The notes under the pieces were generated by a model. The model searched no databases. It was not told the origin of the DNA and saw only the letters and a program-made list of their open reading frames with translations. From NCBI GenBank assembly GCA_018333605.1, contig JAGXSV010000075.1:1-64000 (forward strand): DNA of 64,000 nucleotides, in the 5' to 3' direction. Both the position numbers and the translations under genes were made by a program. Positions within the stretch are counted from its first letter, which is position 1. Every line of letters starts with the position of its first letter. Below, piece by piece: positions 1-9,760 of this stretch. Origin of the DNA: Hydrogenophaga sp. (lineage in GTDB: Bacteria; Pseudomonadota; Gammaproteobacteria; Burkholderiales; Burkholderiaceae_C).

Positions 1-235
1 GGGTGGCTGAGCGCCAGGACCAGATTGAGCTGTTCTACCTGCCCAGCTACAGCCCGCAACTCAACCCGAAGGAGCGGCTCAACGCGGACTTGAAACAAGA
101 GATGGGCAAGCGCGTGCCGGTGCGAACCAAGGCCAAGCTACGCGATGCGGCCCATGATCACAGGGCGATGCTGGAGCACAACCCCAGCGCGTCATGAGCT
201 ACTTCCAGGACCGCCACGTCCGCTATGCGGCTTAG
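1..235 (+). mobile_element. IS630-family transposase, 3' end only, frameshifted
   Basis: The open frame at the left edge (codons to a stop at 195-197) carries the C-terminal part of a DDE transposase: LPSYSPQLNPKE holds the last acidic residue of the IS630/Tc1 catalytic triad. The frame stops early, but shifting by one base near 183-190 restores the usual family ending (SYFQDRHVRYAA, stop 233-235). This fits a single-base deletion in the last 15 codons. The start lies outside the window, so I cannot tell whether the rest is intact. The element abuts a decayed cell-wall gene on its right. No terminal repeat or TA target duplication could be confirmed. Confidence 0.85.
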
Positions 236-1635
236 GACTTCACAGGGCCGGATCAATAAGGCGATCGCTCTGACCGTACGGGGTCAGGTCGCCGATGACG
301 TCAGTCAGGCGCGGCTCGAACGGGAGCTCACAGCAGCCATGAATCGATACCTTGAGGACCTGCACCATGGGCGCGACGATCCCCGGCTGATTCACCACGA
401 TTTCAAGGTTCAGCGCCGCCATCGTTTCAACGCAGCCACCGTCTTGCGGGACGCATTGGCGTCGCGCCGTCTGGCCGAGGCGGTGCGCGATACTGTGTCC
501 CCCAGGTGCCGATGCATGAGCGTCTGCGTGATGCGCAACCACTATTGCCAGCTTTCGGATCACGCGGCGTGGAAGACCTCGCTGCCTTCGCTGCCGGCCG
601 CGAACAGAGGCAAGGCGGGAAAGCTTGAGCCAGGGTTTTCTTGGGACGGACTTGACCTCCTGGCTCAGCGGCTGGCTCTTTTGGGAGACCTACCCATGTT
701 GCTCCGTGCACCCCTGACATACGACGCTGCGCTTGTCGACGCCGTGAAGAGCTTTCAGCAACGCCACGGGCTGGATGTGGATGGCGTGATCGGCAAAGCG
801 ACGCTTGCGCAACTGGAGGTTGTACCGGCGGACCGCGTCAGACAGATCGGACTGGCGCTGGAGCGGTTGCGCTGGACGCCGTTTGACCAGGGTCCTCGCA
901 TGATTGTCATCAACATTCCAGAGTTCGTTTTGCGCGCCTACGAGTTGCGCGACGGCAGCATTCAGTTGCAGAATGAAATAAAAGTCATTGTCGGCAAGTC
1001 GACGCGCACGCGCACCCCACTGTTCGATGAGGATATGCGTTCATCGAGTTCAGTCCGTACTGGAATGTCCCGCCGTCGATTGCCCAAAGCGAGACCGTAC
1101 CCCGTCTTCGGCGCGATCCTGGTTATTTGGAGCGGGAGGGATTTGAGTTTGTTGCGCCCAATGGCGCGGTGTACACCACGTCCAGCCCTGCAAGGCTGGC
1201 AGCCGTCATGGGCGGTCAGATGCGTATACGGCAGCGGTCAGGACCAAGAAATGCGCTGGGGGACGTCAAATTTATATTTCCCAACCATATGAATATCTTT
1301 CTGCACCACACCCCGTCGACCAGCCTCTTTGAGCGGGAGCGACGAGACTTCAGCCATGGCTGTATCTGGGTCGAGCAGCCAGTGGCGTTGGCAAAATTCG
1401 TGCTGGAGAATATGCCCGAATGGAGTGAAAAGCGGATTGTTGATGCCATGGGTGCCGGGGTCTCGTCGACCGTGCGCTTGGCTGAGCCTTTGTCCGTACT
1501 GATTGCCTATGGAACTGCACAGGTAAAAAACGGTCGTATCCACTTCTTGATGATATTTGCGGCTTGGATCGCCAGCTCTGCGCCGCTTTGCAGCAGCACC
1601 GTGGTATCACCTCAGCAATGAACCGAACCAAATGA
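236..1635 (+). pseudogene. L,D-transpeptidase (LdtD/YcbB-like), 5'-truncated and multiply frameshifted
   Basis: Pieces of one protein lie in successive frames: an N-terminal part (RYLEDLHHGR, about 300-490), a short stretch near 495-545 in a second frame, a peptidoglycan-binding module (VDAVKSFQQRHGLDVDGVIG, 739-798) followed by the start of the YkuD domain, then from about 1035 another frame with the catalytic SHGC motif (near 1351), and a last shift near 1548. The order matches periplasmic YcbB/LdtD proteins, which form 3-3 crosslinks in peptidoglycan. The signal peptide and first ~100 residues are missing where the IS630 remnant begins. At least four shifts are needed to read through, so it is very probably dead. 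The reconstructed frame ends with TGA at 1633-1635, overlapping the next start. Confidence 0.8.
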
Positions 1636-2186
1636 CAGAATCTCCATCTTCTCGCCGCCACTTCCTGCGTCAGGCCAGCACCTTGGCTGCGGCAGGTGTC
1701 CTGCCAACCCTTGCATCCCAGGCTCATGCTTCATACAAGGATTCCAAGCATCTTGCGTTGTTTCATACCCACACCCGTGAGAGCATCAATCTGATCTACG
1801 CCGTGGGAGAGCAGTACATCACCGATGCACTGGGTTCGCTCAACCTTTTTCTGCGCGACCACTACACCGGCAGCATTGGGCGAATGGATCCTCAAGTCTA
1901 CGACCTGCTGCACCGGGTGCGCCTGCTCGTGGGCAGTGAGCGCTCTTTTGAGATCATTTCCGGTTATCGAGAACCCGCTACCAACCTTCGCCTTCGCACG
2001 ACGCGTGGCGGTGGCGTGGCGAAACACAGCCTGCACACGGAGGGGCGCGCAATTGACGTGCGACTGCCAGGAACCTCTTTGTCCGATCTGCGTGATGCCG
2101 CTCTTTCGCTGCGTGCTGGCGGTGTTGGCTACTATCCGCGAGATCAGTTCGTGCACATCGATACGGGTCGCGTGCGAAGTTGGTGA
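1632..2186 (+). CDS. DUF882 (YcbK/MepK-like) peptidoglycan peptidase, Tat-exported
   Basis: 184 aa. I place the start at ATG 1632, which forms an ATGA overlap with the reconstructed end of the upstream transpeptidase remnant; an upstream ATG at 1557 is in frame but would add 25 residues before the signal. A twin-arginine signal (SRRHFLRQA, Arg8-Arg9, then an Ala-rich hydrophobic stretch to about residue 33) shows export. The M15/DUF882 zinc-peptidase signature is present: SLHTEGRAIDVR (His135, Asp142) and HIDTG near the C terminus (His175). E. coli MepK of this family cleaves 3-3 (L,D) crosslinks, which matches its pairing with an L,D-transpeptidase. The enzyme seems intact although its partner is broken. 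Confidence 0.85.
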   Translation: MTESPSSRRHFLRQASTLAAAGVLPTLASQAHASYKDSKHLALFHTHTRESINLIYAVGEQYITDALGSLNLFLRDHYTGSIGRMDPQVYDLLHRVRLLVGSERSFEIISGYREPATNLRLRTTRGGGVAKHSLHTEGRAIDVRLPGTSLSDLRDAALSLRAGGVGYYPRDQFVHIDTGRVRSW

Positions 2187-2392
2187 GCCTGGGCGCCACC
2201 GGTCTATGGTGGTCCGAACGCCCGTGCCGGAGCAGACGACAGATTCACTCCGCAGTCACCCAATTTGAGGCTGCAAACGTCGGCGTTCACAGGGGGGCCC
2301 TGCGCAATTGAAGCGGTCAACGCCGGCTATTGGGGTCAATATCTCGAGGCCAAATAGGCCCTCGCTCCAGGCTTCCAGGGGCGGGGTCAGGA

Positions 2393-3382
2393 TCAGGCGT
2401 TCACCAGCACCAGTTTGCCCTTGACCGAACGCGAGCCCATGATGGCGTAGGCCTTGTGGAGTTCGCTCATGGGCAGGGTCTGGTCGATCACGGGCTTGAT
2501 CTGTCCTTTGCCGTACAGGGTCGCCAGCGTGTGCATCATGTCTGCGTTGGCCTTGGGTTCTCGCCGGGCAAAGTCGCCCCAGAACACGCCGACGATGCTG
2601 GCACCCTTGAGCAGGGTGAGGTTCAGCGGGAGGCTGGGAATGGGGCCGCTGGCAAAACCCACCACCAGGTATCGCCCGCGCCACGCGATGGAGCGGAACG
2701 CGGGTTCGGCGAAGTCACCACCCACCGGGTCGTAAATCACGTCCGGGCCTTTGCCGTCGGTGGCGGCCTTGATGGCGTCGCGCAGGCCTTCTTTTGGTGT
2801 GTGCACGCTGTAGTTGATGGTGGCATCAGCCCCCAGTTGGCGGCACAGTGCGCACTTTTCTTCGCTGGATGCCGCTGCAATCACGCGAGCGCCCGCCGCC
2901 TTGGCAATTTGAATGGCTGCCGTGCCTACACCGCCGGCCGCGCCCAGTATCAGCACGGTTTCGCCGGCTTTCAGGGCGGCGCGGTCCATCAGGGCGTGCC
3001 ACGAGGTGGCGTAAATCATGATGAAGGCCGCAGCGTCCACCGCCGGGAAGCCGGCCGGCAGCGGCATGCACAGCGCGGCGGGCGCCAGCGTGTGTGTGCC
3101 AAAGCCGCCGGTGCCGCTCAGGCAGGCCACGCTCTGGCCCACCTGCAGATGCTTCACACCCTCGCCCACGGCGCGCACCACGCCTGCGTATTCCGAGCCC
3201 GGCACAAAGGGCAGGGCAGGCTTCATTTGGTATTTGTTTTGCACGATCAACAGGTCGGGAAAGTTCAGGCTGGCGGCCTGAATCTCGATCAGCACCTCGC
3301 CCGCCTTGGGTTCGGGGGTGGGCAGTTCTGTCCAGGTCAGGGCTTCTACGCCCACTGGGTTTTCGCACAGCCAGGCTTGCAT
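2393..3382 (-). CDS. NADPH:quinone oxidoreductase, MDR superfamily
   Basis: 329 aa, full length for zinc-independent medium-chain reductases. The N-terminal GroES-like half (residues 1-120, with FVPGSEYAGVV) is followed by a Rossmann fold with VLILGAAGGVGTAAIQIAK (about 141-159), the NADPH-binding motif of the QOR group. The zinc-ligand pattern of true alcohol dehydrogenases is not seen. Expected role: cytosolic NADPH-dependent reduction of quinones or enones; the substrate cannot be told. Start ATG at 3382, transcribed away from surE with about 180 bp between the starts. Confidence 0.88.
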   Translation of the reverse strand: MQAWLCENPVGVEALTWTELPTPEPKAGEVLIEIQAASLNFPDLLIVQNKYQMKPALPFVPGSEYAGVVRAVGEGVKHLQVGQSVACLSGTGGFGTHTLAPAALCMPLPAGFPAVDAAAFIMIYATSWHALMDRAALKAGETVLILGAAGGVGTAAIQIAKAAGARVIAAASSEEKCALCRQLGADATINYSVHTPKEGLRDAIKAATDGKGPDVIYDPVGGDFAEPAFRSIAWRGRYLVVGFASGPIPSLPLNLTLLKGASIVGVFWGDFARREPKANADMMHTLATLYGKGQIKPVIDQTLPMSELHKAYAIMGSRSVKGKLVLVNA

Positions 3383-3564
3383 GGGGGTGTTCCTCGTTGG
3401 GTTCGGTTAAAACGGCCCATGATAGGCACGCTGGCGCGCGCCAGGTCATCGGGAAAGCCCTTTGGTTGTCCCTCGCGTGACGCCCGTGTGTCGGCCTGGT
3501 GGCCGTGGGTCTTGCGGTCTTGCCGTTCCGGCTGACGAAGGCTTCAGCACCTAAAATCATGCTC

Positions 3565-4374
3565 ATGAAAATACTCATCTCCAACGACGATGGATACCAG
3601 GCACCTGGCATCGTGGCCCTCTATGAGGCCATCAAGGGCCTGCCCGGCGTCGAGGTTGAGGTGGTGGCGCCCGAGCACAACAACAGTGCCAAGTCCAACG
3701 CGCTGACGCTGCACTCTCCCTTGTATGTGCACACGGCCCACAACGGTTTTCGGTATGTCAATGGCACCCCGGCCGACTGTGTCCACATCGCGCTGACCGG
3801 GTTGTTGGGTTACCGCCCCGATCTGGTGGTTTCGGGCATCAACAACGGCGCCAATATGGGCGACGACACCATTTACTCCGGCACCGTGGGCGCGGCCATG
3901 GAAGGCTACCTGTTTGGCATTCCGGCGATTGCATTTTCTCAGGCCGAAAAGGGCTGGGCCCATCTGGATGCGGCGGCACAAAAAGCTGCGCAACTGGTGC
4001 GCCAACTCATGCCTTCGCTGCCTGAAGTGGCTCACCGCGGCGCTCCCTGGCTGCTCAACGTCAACATCCCCAACCGGCCGCTGGCCGACATCAAGGGCTT
4101 CAAGGTCGCACGCCTCGGGCGCCGCCATGCGGCCGAACAGGTGATCTCGCAGGTCAACCCGCGGGGGGACACCATGTACTGGATCGGCAGCGCTGGTGCC
4201 GCCAAAGACGATGCCGATGGCACCGACTTTCATGCCGCTGCACAGGGCTATGCCACCATCACGCCGCTACAGGTCGATCTGACCGACCACGATCGATTGC
4301 CCTATTGGGTGCCCACGGCGGCGCTGTTGTCGGGTCCTGCCGAGTCCCACCCTGCGGCCGGAGCGCCGGCATGA
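3565..4374 (+). CDS. surE: 5'/3'-nucleotidase SurE
   Basis: 269 aa from ATG 3565, giving the classic N terminus [15 protein letters not shown] with metal ligands Asp8-Asp9. An ATG two codons upstream (3559) is an alternative. [20 protein letters not shown] is the second conserved block (Asn metal ligand). SurE removes phosphate from nucleoside 5'- and 3'-monophosphates in the cytoplasm and is linked to stationary-phase survival. The stop overlaps the pcm start (ATGA, 4371-4374), so the two are probably translationally coupled, as in many proteobacteria. Confidence 0.97.
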   Translation: MKILISNDDGYQAPGIVALYEAIKGLPGVEVEVVAPEHNNSAKSNALTLHSPLYVHTAHNGFRYVNGTPADCVHIALTGLLGYRPDLVVSGINNGANMGDDTIYSGTVGAAMEGYLFGIPAIAFSQAEKGWAHLDAAAQKAAQLVRQLMPSLPEVAHRGAPWLLNVNIPNRPLADIKGFKVARLGRRHAAEQVISQVNPRGDTMYWIGSAGAAKDDADGTDFHAAAQGYATITPLQVDLTDHDRLPYWVPTAALLSGPAESHPAAGAPA

Positions 4375-5228
4375 AGCGCAATCTGCCGGTGTCCATCCCA
4401 TCGGCCAACCCCCCCCGCCCGCGGCCCAGCTTTCCGGCCAATCTGTCGTCCAGCGTCCAGCCCGTGGTGGGAAAGAGCCACGGCGGGTCTGCGCCCAAAG
4501 CTTCTGTCGTGGCTGGGGTGGCATCTGCTGGGGAGAAGCTGCCGCGTGCCAGCGCCCAGCGTCCGGCTGTATCCAGCGGCATGGGCATGGATTCGCAAGC
4601 GGTGCGTGCCGCCATGGTTCGAAAGTTGCAAGCGCAAGGCCTTGCGCATCCGGCGGTTCTCGCGGCGCTGAGTTCGGTCGAGCGCCACCGTTTTGTCGAC
4701 TCGGCCCTGGCCAACCAAGCCTATGAAGACACCAGCCTGCCGATTGGCCTGGGGCAGACGATCTCCAAGCCCAACGTGGTCGCACGCATGCTGGAGTTGA
4801 TGTGTCAGGGGCGTACCCAAAAGCTGGGTCGGGTGTTGGAGATTGGCACTGGCTGTGGTTACCAGGCGGCGTTGCTCAGCCATTTGGCTCGCGAGGTGTA
4901 CAGCATCGAGCGACTGCGCGGGCTTCACGACCGTGCGCGTGAGAACCTTCGCTGGTTTCGTCTGTCCAATCTGCATCTCTTGTTCGGTGACGGCATGTTG
5001 GGCTACGCGCAAGGTGCGCCTTACGCCGCCATCATCGCGGCCGCTGGTGGGAACGATATTCCCCAGGTCTGGATCGACCAGTTGGCGGTGGGCGGTCGGT
5101 TGGTGGCGCCTGCCCGGACCGAAACGGGTCATCAAAACCTCGTGGTGATCGACAAGTCCGACACTGGCATCGTCCGTACGGTACTCGAACCCGTGCTGTT
5201 CGTTCCCCTAAAATCAGGTGTCGCATGA
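4371..5228 (+). CDS. pcm: Protein-L-isoaspartate O-methyltransferase
   Basis: 285 aa. Start ATG 4371 overlaps the surE stop. The methyltransferase core begins near residue 70 ([14 protein letters not shown]) and contains [14 protein letters not shown] and the SAM-binding motif [19 protein letters not shown]. It repairs isoaspartyl residues in damaged proteins using S-adenosylmethionine. Compared with the usual ~210-220 aa, there is an extra N-terminal segment of about 70 residues rich in Pro, Ser and Ala with no recognisable domain. Neighbours surE and nlpD form the conserved stress/stationary-phase cluster. Confidence 0.96.
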   Translation: MKRNLPVSIPSANPPRPRPSFPANLSSSVQPVVGKSHGGSAPKASVVAGVASAGEKLPRASAQRPAVSSGMGMDSQAVRAAMVRKLQAQGLAHPAVLAALSSVERHRFVDSALANQAYEDTSLPIGLGQTISKPNVVARMLELMCQGRTQKLGRVLEIGTGCGYQAALLSHLAREVYSIERLRGLHDRARENLRWFRLSNLHLLFGDGMLGYAQGAPYAAIIAAAGGNDIPQVWIDQLAVGGRLVAPARTETGHQNLVVIDKSDTGIVRTVLEPVLFVPLKSGVA

Positions 5229-5310
5229 TGTTCTGCCTGCTTTGGGTTGGGCTTATTTTTTTCTAAGGCGTGGTCACTGGCCGTGCCGGGTATCACAGGT
5301 GGGAGTTTTC

Positions 5311-6213
5311 ATGAACAAGTTTACGAATCCGTTGCTGGATCACATGCCGCCTCAGGTCCTTCCGCGTTGGCGGGGCGCTGCGATGCTGACTGTGCTGGCC
5401 GCACTGGTGGTCACCACCGGTTGTTCCACGCGGCGACTGGCCCAGCCCGCACCAGTGGAGGACCGGTCTTCGGTTCGCGTGGATGTCAAGAGCCTGCCTG
5501 GCGCTGAAAATGCAGGAAAGCCGGGTTACTACACTGTGCGCCCCGGCGATACGCTGTTTCGCATTGCGCTGGACAGCGGTCAGTCCTGGCGCGATGTGCA
5601 GACCTGGAACAGCCTGAGCAACCCGAACGTGCTGGAAGTGGGTCAGGTGTTGCGCGTGGTTCCACCGGTCGGTGTCGCGCCGGTGGTGGTGGCTGGGGCT
5701 CCTGCGCCACTGACCGCTTCCACCTCGGCCGTTACCAGTCCCGGCTTGGTGGCGCGACCGCTAGCACCCGCCGGCACTGCAACTGTCATCACTTCGCCAG
5801 CCCCTGTTGCCGCACCAACTCCGGCGCCCGAACCGGCGGGTGCTGACGAGATCAACTTCGTGTGGCCCGCGCAGGGCGCGGTCGTGGCTACCTTTGACGA
5901 GGCCAAAAACAAGGGTGTGTCCATAGCAGGACGCGTGGGCGACCCGGTTCTGGCTGCGGCCGATGGCCGTGTGGTGTACGCCGGTGCCGGCTTGCGCGGC
6001 TACGGCAACCTGATCATTTTGAAACACAACAACACCTACCTCACGGCCTATGCGCACAACCAGGCTTTGCTGGTGCGCGAAGACCAGGCGGTCAAGCAGG
6101 GTCAGAAAATCGCCGAGATGGGCAGCAGCGACACCGATCGGATCAAGCTGCATTTCGAGGTACGCCGCCAAGGCAAGCCGGTGGATCCGCTCAACCACCT
6201 GCCCAAGCGTTGA
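5311..6213 (+). CDS. nlpD: Murein hydrolase activator NlpD, lipoprotein
   Basis: 300 aa from ATG 5311 (GGGAG just upstream). A signal peptide ends in the lipobox VTTGC (Cys38). One LysM domain follows (YYTVRPGDTLFRIA, about residues 73-117), then a Pro/Ala-rich linker and a C-terminal LytM/M23 domain (about 195-300; RGYGNLIILKHNNTYL). The usual first zinc-ligand pair is not recognisable in the LytM domain, as in E. coli NlpD and EnvC, which activate amidases rather than cut themselves. Probably an outer-membrane lipoprotein that activates AmiC-type amidases at division. In many proteobacteria rpoS follows nlpD; here an exonuclease gene does. Confidence 0.95.
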   Translation: MNKFTNPLLDHMPPQVLPRWRGAAMLTVLAALVVTTGCSTRRLAQPAPVEDRSSVRVDVKSLPGAENAGKPGYYTVRPGDTLFRIALDSGQSWRDVQTWNSLSNPNVLEVGQVLRVVPPVGVAPVVVAGAPAPLTASTSAVTSPGLVARPLAPAGTATVITSPAPVAAPTPAPEPAGADEINFVWPAQGAVVATFDEAKNKGVSIAGRVGDPVLAAADGRVVYAGAGLRGYGNLIILKHNNTYLTAYAHNQALLVREDQAVKQGQKIAEMGSSDTDRIKLHFEVRRQGKPVDPLNHLPKR

Positions 6214-6249
6214 GCTGGCTGGGCTGATCACAATGGCGGGCTGAACACC

Positions 6250-7035
6250 ATGGGCTGGCCCGTCCTCGTTTTCGACATTGAGTCGATCCCGGACATTGCG
6301 GGGCTCCGCGCCTTGCGTGGCGAGCCCGGGGAGGCCACTGATGCGCAGGTTTATGCAGCTTGGCTGGCCGAGCGCAAGGAAAAGGGGCAAAGCGACTTCG
6401 TGCCGCTGCATCTGCAGCGCGTGCTGTGCATCAGCGTGGTGTTTAGGAACTCTGACGGTTTGCGTATTCACTCGTTTGTCGACCGCGATGACCAGAGCGA
6501 AGGCAAGGTCGTTCAGACTTTCTTTCATGCGGTTGAAAAACACATGCCGCAGCTGGTCAGCTGGAACGGCAGTGGTTTTGACTTGCCGGTGCTGCACTAC
6601 CGCGGTTTGCGCCACGGTGTGGAAGCCAGCAAATACTGGGACATGGGTGAAGACGACCGCGAGTTCAAGTGGAACAACTACATCAGCCGCTACCACATGC
6701 GGCACCTCGACCTGATGGACTTGCTCGCCATGTACAACCCCAAGAACAATGCGCCGCTGGACGCCATGGCGAAGCTGTGCGGCTTTCCCGGCAAGCTCGG
6801 CATGGACGGCTCCCAGGTGTACGCCCAGTACCTGGCCGGGCAGACCGATGACATCCGGCGCTATTGCGAAACCGATGCGATGAACACCTATCTCGTTTAT
6901 TGCCGTTTCCAGAAAATGCGCGGCGGGCTCACCGAGGCCGAATACGAGCAGGAAATAGTGCTGGTAAAGGCCACACTGGATCAACTCGCACCCACTGAGA
7001 GCCATTGGGACGAGTACCTCAAGGCCTGGGTCTGA
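6250..7035 (+). CDS. 3'-5' exonuclease, PolB-like DEDD family
   Basis: 261 aa. The three exonuclease motifs are visible: FDIES at residues 8-12 (Exo I), LVSWNGSGFDLPVL (Exo II) and YCETDAMNTYLVY (Exo III, DEDDy type). This matches the predicted 3'-5' exonucleases related to the proofreading domain of family-B DNA polymerases, here stand-alone with no polymerase domain. It follows nlpD by 36 bp and precedes rlmD by 38 bp. The natural substrate (DNA or RNA) is not known to me. Confidence 0.85.
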   Translation: MGWPVLVFDIESIPDIAGLRALRGEPGEATDAQVYAAWLAERKEKGQSDFVPLHLQRVLCISVVFRNSDGLRIHSFVDRDDQSEGKVVQTFFHAVEKHMPQLVSWNGSGFDLPVLHYRGLRHGVEASKYWDMGEDDREFKWNNYISRYHMRHLDLMDLLAMYNPKNNAPLDAMAKLCGFPGKLGMDGSQVYAQYLAGQTDDIRRYCETDAMNTYLVYCRFQKMRGGLTEAEYEQEIVLVKATLDQLAPTESHWDEYLKAWV

Positions 7036-7073
7036 GGCACTTCAAGGCTTTGCGCCTCTGAGACAATCGAGGC

Positions 7074-8543
7074 ATGACCGCATCTACCCTGCACGAAAAC
7101 AGCCTCCTCACCACCGCCAGCGACAACCCGCAGGTTATCCCCGCCGAAGCGCTGCCCCACGGCTGGCTTGCCGTCGAATCGTTGGACATTGACGCCCAGG
7201 GCATTGCCCGCCGGCCCGATGGCAAGGTCGTCTTCATTGAGGGCGCGTTACCGTTTGAAGTCGTCAGCACCAACATTCACCGCAAGAAAAATAACTGGGA
7301 AGCGGGCACCGTCACCGCCATCCACCGCGAATCATCGCAGCGCGTGCGCCCCGGTTGCCCCAACTTTGGCCTGCACGCCGGTGCCTGTGGTGGCTGCAAG
7401 ATGCAGCACCTGCACGAAACCGCCCAGGTGGCAGTCAAGCAGCGGGTGTTGGAAGACAACCTGTGGCACTTGGGCAAGGTGAAAGCCGAAACCTTGCTGC
7501 GTCCCATTGAAGGCCCGGCCTGGGGCTACCGCTACCGGGCGCGGCTTTCGGTGCGCCATGTGCACAAAAAAGGCGAGGTGCTGATCGGCTTTCACGAGCG
7601 CAAGAGCCGCTATGTGGCCGACATGAAGGTGTGCCACGTGTTGCCGCCGCATGTCAGCGCCCTGTTGATGCCGTTGCGCGATCTCATTTTCGGCATGGAC
7701 GCGCGCGAGACCTGCCCCCAAATTGAACTCGCCTGTGGCGACGACGTGACCGCGCTGGTGCTGCGTCACCTGGAGCCCTTGTCGGACGACGATCTGGCCC
7801 GTCTGCGGGCTTTTGGTCAGCAGCACGGCGTCCAGTGGTGGCTGCAAGCCAAAGGCCCCGACACCGTGAAGCTGCTCGACGAGGGCAGACCGGCGTTGTG
7901 CTACCGCCTGCCCGAATTTGGCATCACCATGCCCTTCAAACCGACCGATTTCACCCAGGTCAACCCGCACATCAACCGGGTGCTGGTCGCCCGCTCGCTG
8001 CGGCTGCTGGACGCGCAAAAGCAAGAGCGCGTGATCGACTGGTTTTGCGGACTCGGCAACTTCACGCTGCCCCTTGCGACCCAGGCCGGCGAAGTGCTGG
8101 GCATTGAAGGCAGCGAAGCGCTGGTGGCGCGCTCCCGCGACAACCTGGCGGGCAACCAGGTTGGGCGCCTGGCTCCCTTGGCGCCCACGGCGTTTGTGGC
8201 ACGCAACCTGTTTGAAATGACACCAGCGCTGCTGGTGGCCGACGGCGCCGCCGACAAATGGCTGGTGGACCCACCACGCGAAGGCGCTTTTGCCTTGGCC
8301 AAGGCCTTGGCCGACCTGCACTTGCAGCCCGAGTTGCGTGGTGGCTGGACGCCCCCGAAGCGGATTGTGTATGTCAGTTGCAACCCCGCCACGTTGGCCC
8401 GCGACGCGGGGTTGCTGGTGCATCAGGCAGGTTACCGCTGCGTGGCGGCGGGCGTGGTCAACATGTTCCCGCACACGGCCCACGTGGAGAGCATGGCGGT
8501 GTTCGACCTCGACGAGAGCTGGGCGGTTGTCCGCGCCGGTTGA
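7074..8543 (+). CDS. rlmD: 23S rRNA (uracil-1939-C5)-methyltransferase RlmD
   Basis: 489 aa. N-terminal TRAM-like region (about 30-85), then an iron-sulfur cysteine cluster (Cys95, Cys105, Cys108, plus a later Cys in KVCHV), and a C-terminal SAM-dependent methyltransferase domain with [14 protein letters not shown] and the catalytic cysteine motif [12 protein letters not shown]. It methylates U1939 of 23S rRNA. The spacing between the first two cluster cysteines is longer than in the E. coli enzyme (LHAGA inserted). Start ATG 7074. Confidence 0.95.
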   Translation: MTASTLHENSLLTTASDNPQVIPAEALPHGWLAVESLDIDAQGIARRPDGKVVFIEGALPFEVVSTNIHRKKNNWEAGTVTAIHRESSQRVRPGCPNFGLHAGACGGCKMQHLHETAQVAVKQRVLEDNLWHLGKVKAETLLRPIEGPAWGYRYRARLSVRHVHKKGEVLIGFHERKSRYVADMKVCHVLPPHVSALLMPLRDLIFGMDARETCPQIELACGDDVTALVLRHLEPLSDDDLARLRAFGQQHGVQWWLQAKGPDTVKLLDEGRPALCYRLPEFGITMPFKPTDFTQVNPHINRVLVARSLRLLDAQKQERVIDWFCGLGNFTLPLATQAGEVLGIEGSEALVARSRDNLAGNQVGRLAPLAPTAFVARNLFEMTPALLVADGAADKWLVDPPREGAFALAKALADLHLQPELRGGWTPPKRIVYVSCNPATLARDAGLLVHQAGYRCVAAGVVNMFPHTAHVESMAVFDLDESWAVVRAG

Positions 8544-8756
8544 GCTCGGTTCACATGCTGGGGGCGGGTGCGGGGCCTTGCCTCGAGCGTTCGGGTCGGG
8601 GCACCTCAATCCGCAGTTGCAAGGTTGACTCGGATGGTGCAGGCCCGATGGGCTTGCCGGCTATCTCGCTGCCGCTTGGCTGCCGGTTTCTTTTTTTCAT
8701 CGGACCGGGCCGATGGCAGTCCTTGTTCTTTCTCCCCTCCAGCGCTGCGAGCAGGC

Positions 8757-8780
8757 GAAGAAAAAGGACCCGAAGGTCCA
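8757..8780 (-). terminator. Rho-independent terminator of the Bax-inhibitor-1 gene
   Basis: Read on the minus strand, a GGACC-TTCG-GGTCC hairpin (8766-8779) is followed by five T (8761-8765). It lies 32 bases after the stop of the gene at 8812-9507. The rest of the 268-bp gap back to rlmD shows no gene. Confidence 0.7.
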
Positions 8781-8811
8781 TTTCCCTGTGCCGGGTGAAT
8801 GGCTCAAGCAA

Positions 8812-9507
8812 TCAGTCGCGCTCGCCGCCAAAAATACCCAGCAGTGCCAGCAGGCTCTGGAAAATGTTGAACAGGCTCAGGTACAGGCCCAGCGTGGCGC
8901 TGATGTAGTTGGTTTCACCGCCGTCCACAATGCGCTTCAGGTCGTACAGCAGGTACAGGCTGAACACGATGATGGCCAAGGTGGCAATGGCGGCCATACC
9001 GGCGGTGCTGCCCACGAAAATGTTCACGATGGCGCCCACCATGATGGCCAGCGCGCCCACAAACAGCCACTTGCCCATGCTCGACAGATCGCGCTTGATC
9101 ACGGTGGACAGGTTGGCCATGACGAAGAACACGCCTGCGGTACCGCCAAAGGCAGTCATGATCAGGCTGGAGCCGTTGCTGAAGCCCAGCACGGCACCCA
9201 ACATGCGCGACAGCATGAGTCCCATGAAGAAGGTGAAGGCCAGCAGCACGGGCACACCTGCCGCCGTGTTCTTGGTTTTCTCGATGGCAAACATGAAGCC
9301 AAAGGCGCCGCCCAGGAAAACGATCAGGCCCAACCCACCGCTCAGGCTGGCGGTGATGCCGGTGGCCACTCCGATCCAGGCACCCAGCACCGTGGGCAGC
9401 ATGGACAGCGCGAGCAGCCAATAGGTGTTGCGCATCACCTTGTTGCGCTCGGCCGAAGAGGCGACGGTGGTACCGAAGCTGCCGCTGGTTTGAACGTGGT
9501 CGGTCAT
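8812..9507 (-). CDS. Bax inhibitor-1 family membrane protein (YccA/YbhL type)
   Basis: 231 aa from ATG 9507, chosen because GGAGATCACC precedes it; an open extension to 9585 lacks such a site. After a short soluble N terminus there are seven hydrophobic segments, with the family feature of acidic residues near the last one (SLYLLYDLKRIV and the region after it). E. coli YccA binds and restrains the FtsH protease; other bacterial members behave as calcium leak channels. Which role applies here is not visible. Ends at a clear terminator and is transcribed alone. Confidence 0.88.
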   Translation of the reverse strand: MTDHVQTSGSFGTTVASSAERNKVMRNTYWLLALSMLPTVLGAWIGVATGITASLSGGLGLIVFLGGAFGFMFAIEKTKNTAAGVPVLLAFTFFMGLMLSRMLGAVLGFSNGSSLIMTAFGGTAGVFFVMANLSTVIKRDLSSMGKWLFVGALAIMVGAIVNIFVGSTAGMAAIATLAIIVFSLYLLYDLKRIVDGGETNYISATLGLYLSLFNIFQSLLALLGIFGGERD

Positions 9508-9698
9508 GGTGGTGATCTCCTTCATCATCTGACTTGATAAAACACACAGCTGCCAAACCCGAAGGTCAACAACACTTTTCAACATATTTTAGGGTGCCGG
9601 CTACCGAACAACACCGATGGGGCGAAAGCGCCTTTTTTCGTAAGGTCACTTGTGACCGCAAAGCGCTCAATGCACACAGTATCGTCGGAGTCTTGTGA

Positions 9699-9716
9699 CT
9701 GAGCGTTTAAGCTCAG
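9699..9716. repeat. Inverted repeat upstream of the GlcG/HbpS-type gene
   Basis: CTGAGC-GTTTAA-GCTCAG, a perfect 6-bp inverted repeat with an AT-rich centre, 45 bp before the ATG at 9761. It could be an operator or a 5'-leader hairpin. No regulator gene is adjacent. Confidence 0.45.
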
Positions 9717-9760
9717 CGCTTTTCACATTGCATACGACTCAACAACCTGGGAAAAAGTTC

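Noticed and set aside
2187..2392. Possible further remnant of an insertion element
   Set aside because: I found no transposase motif or terminal repeat in this 206-bp gap.
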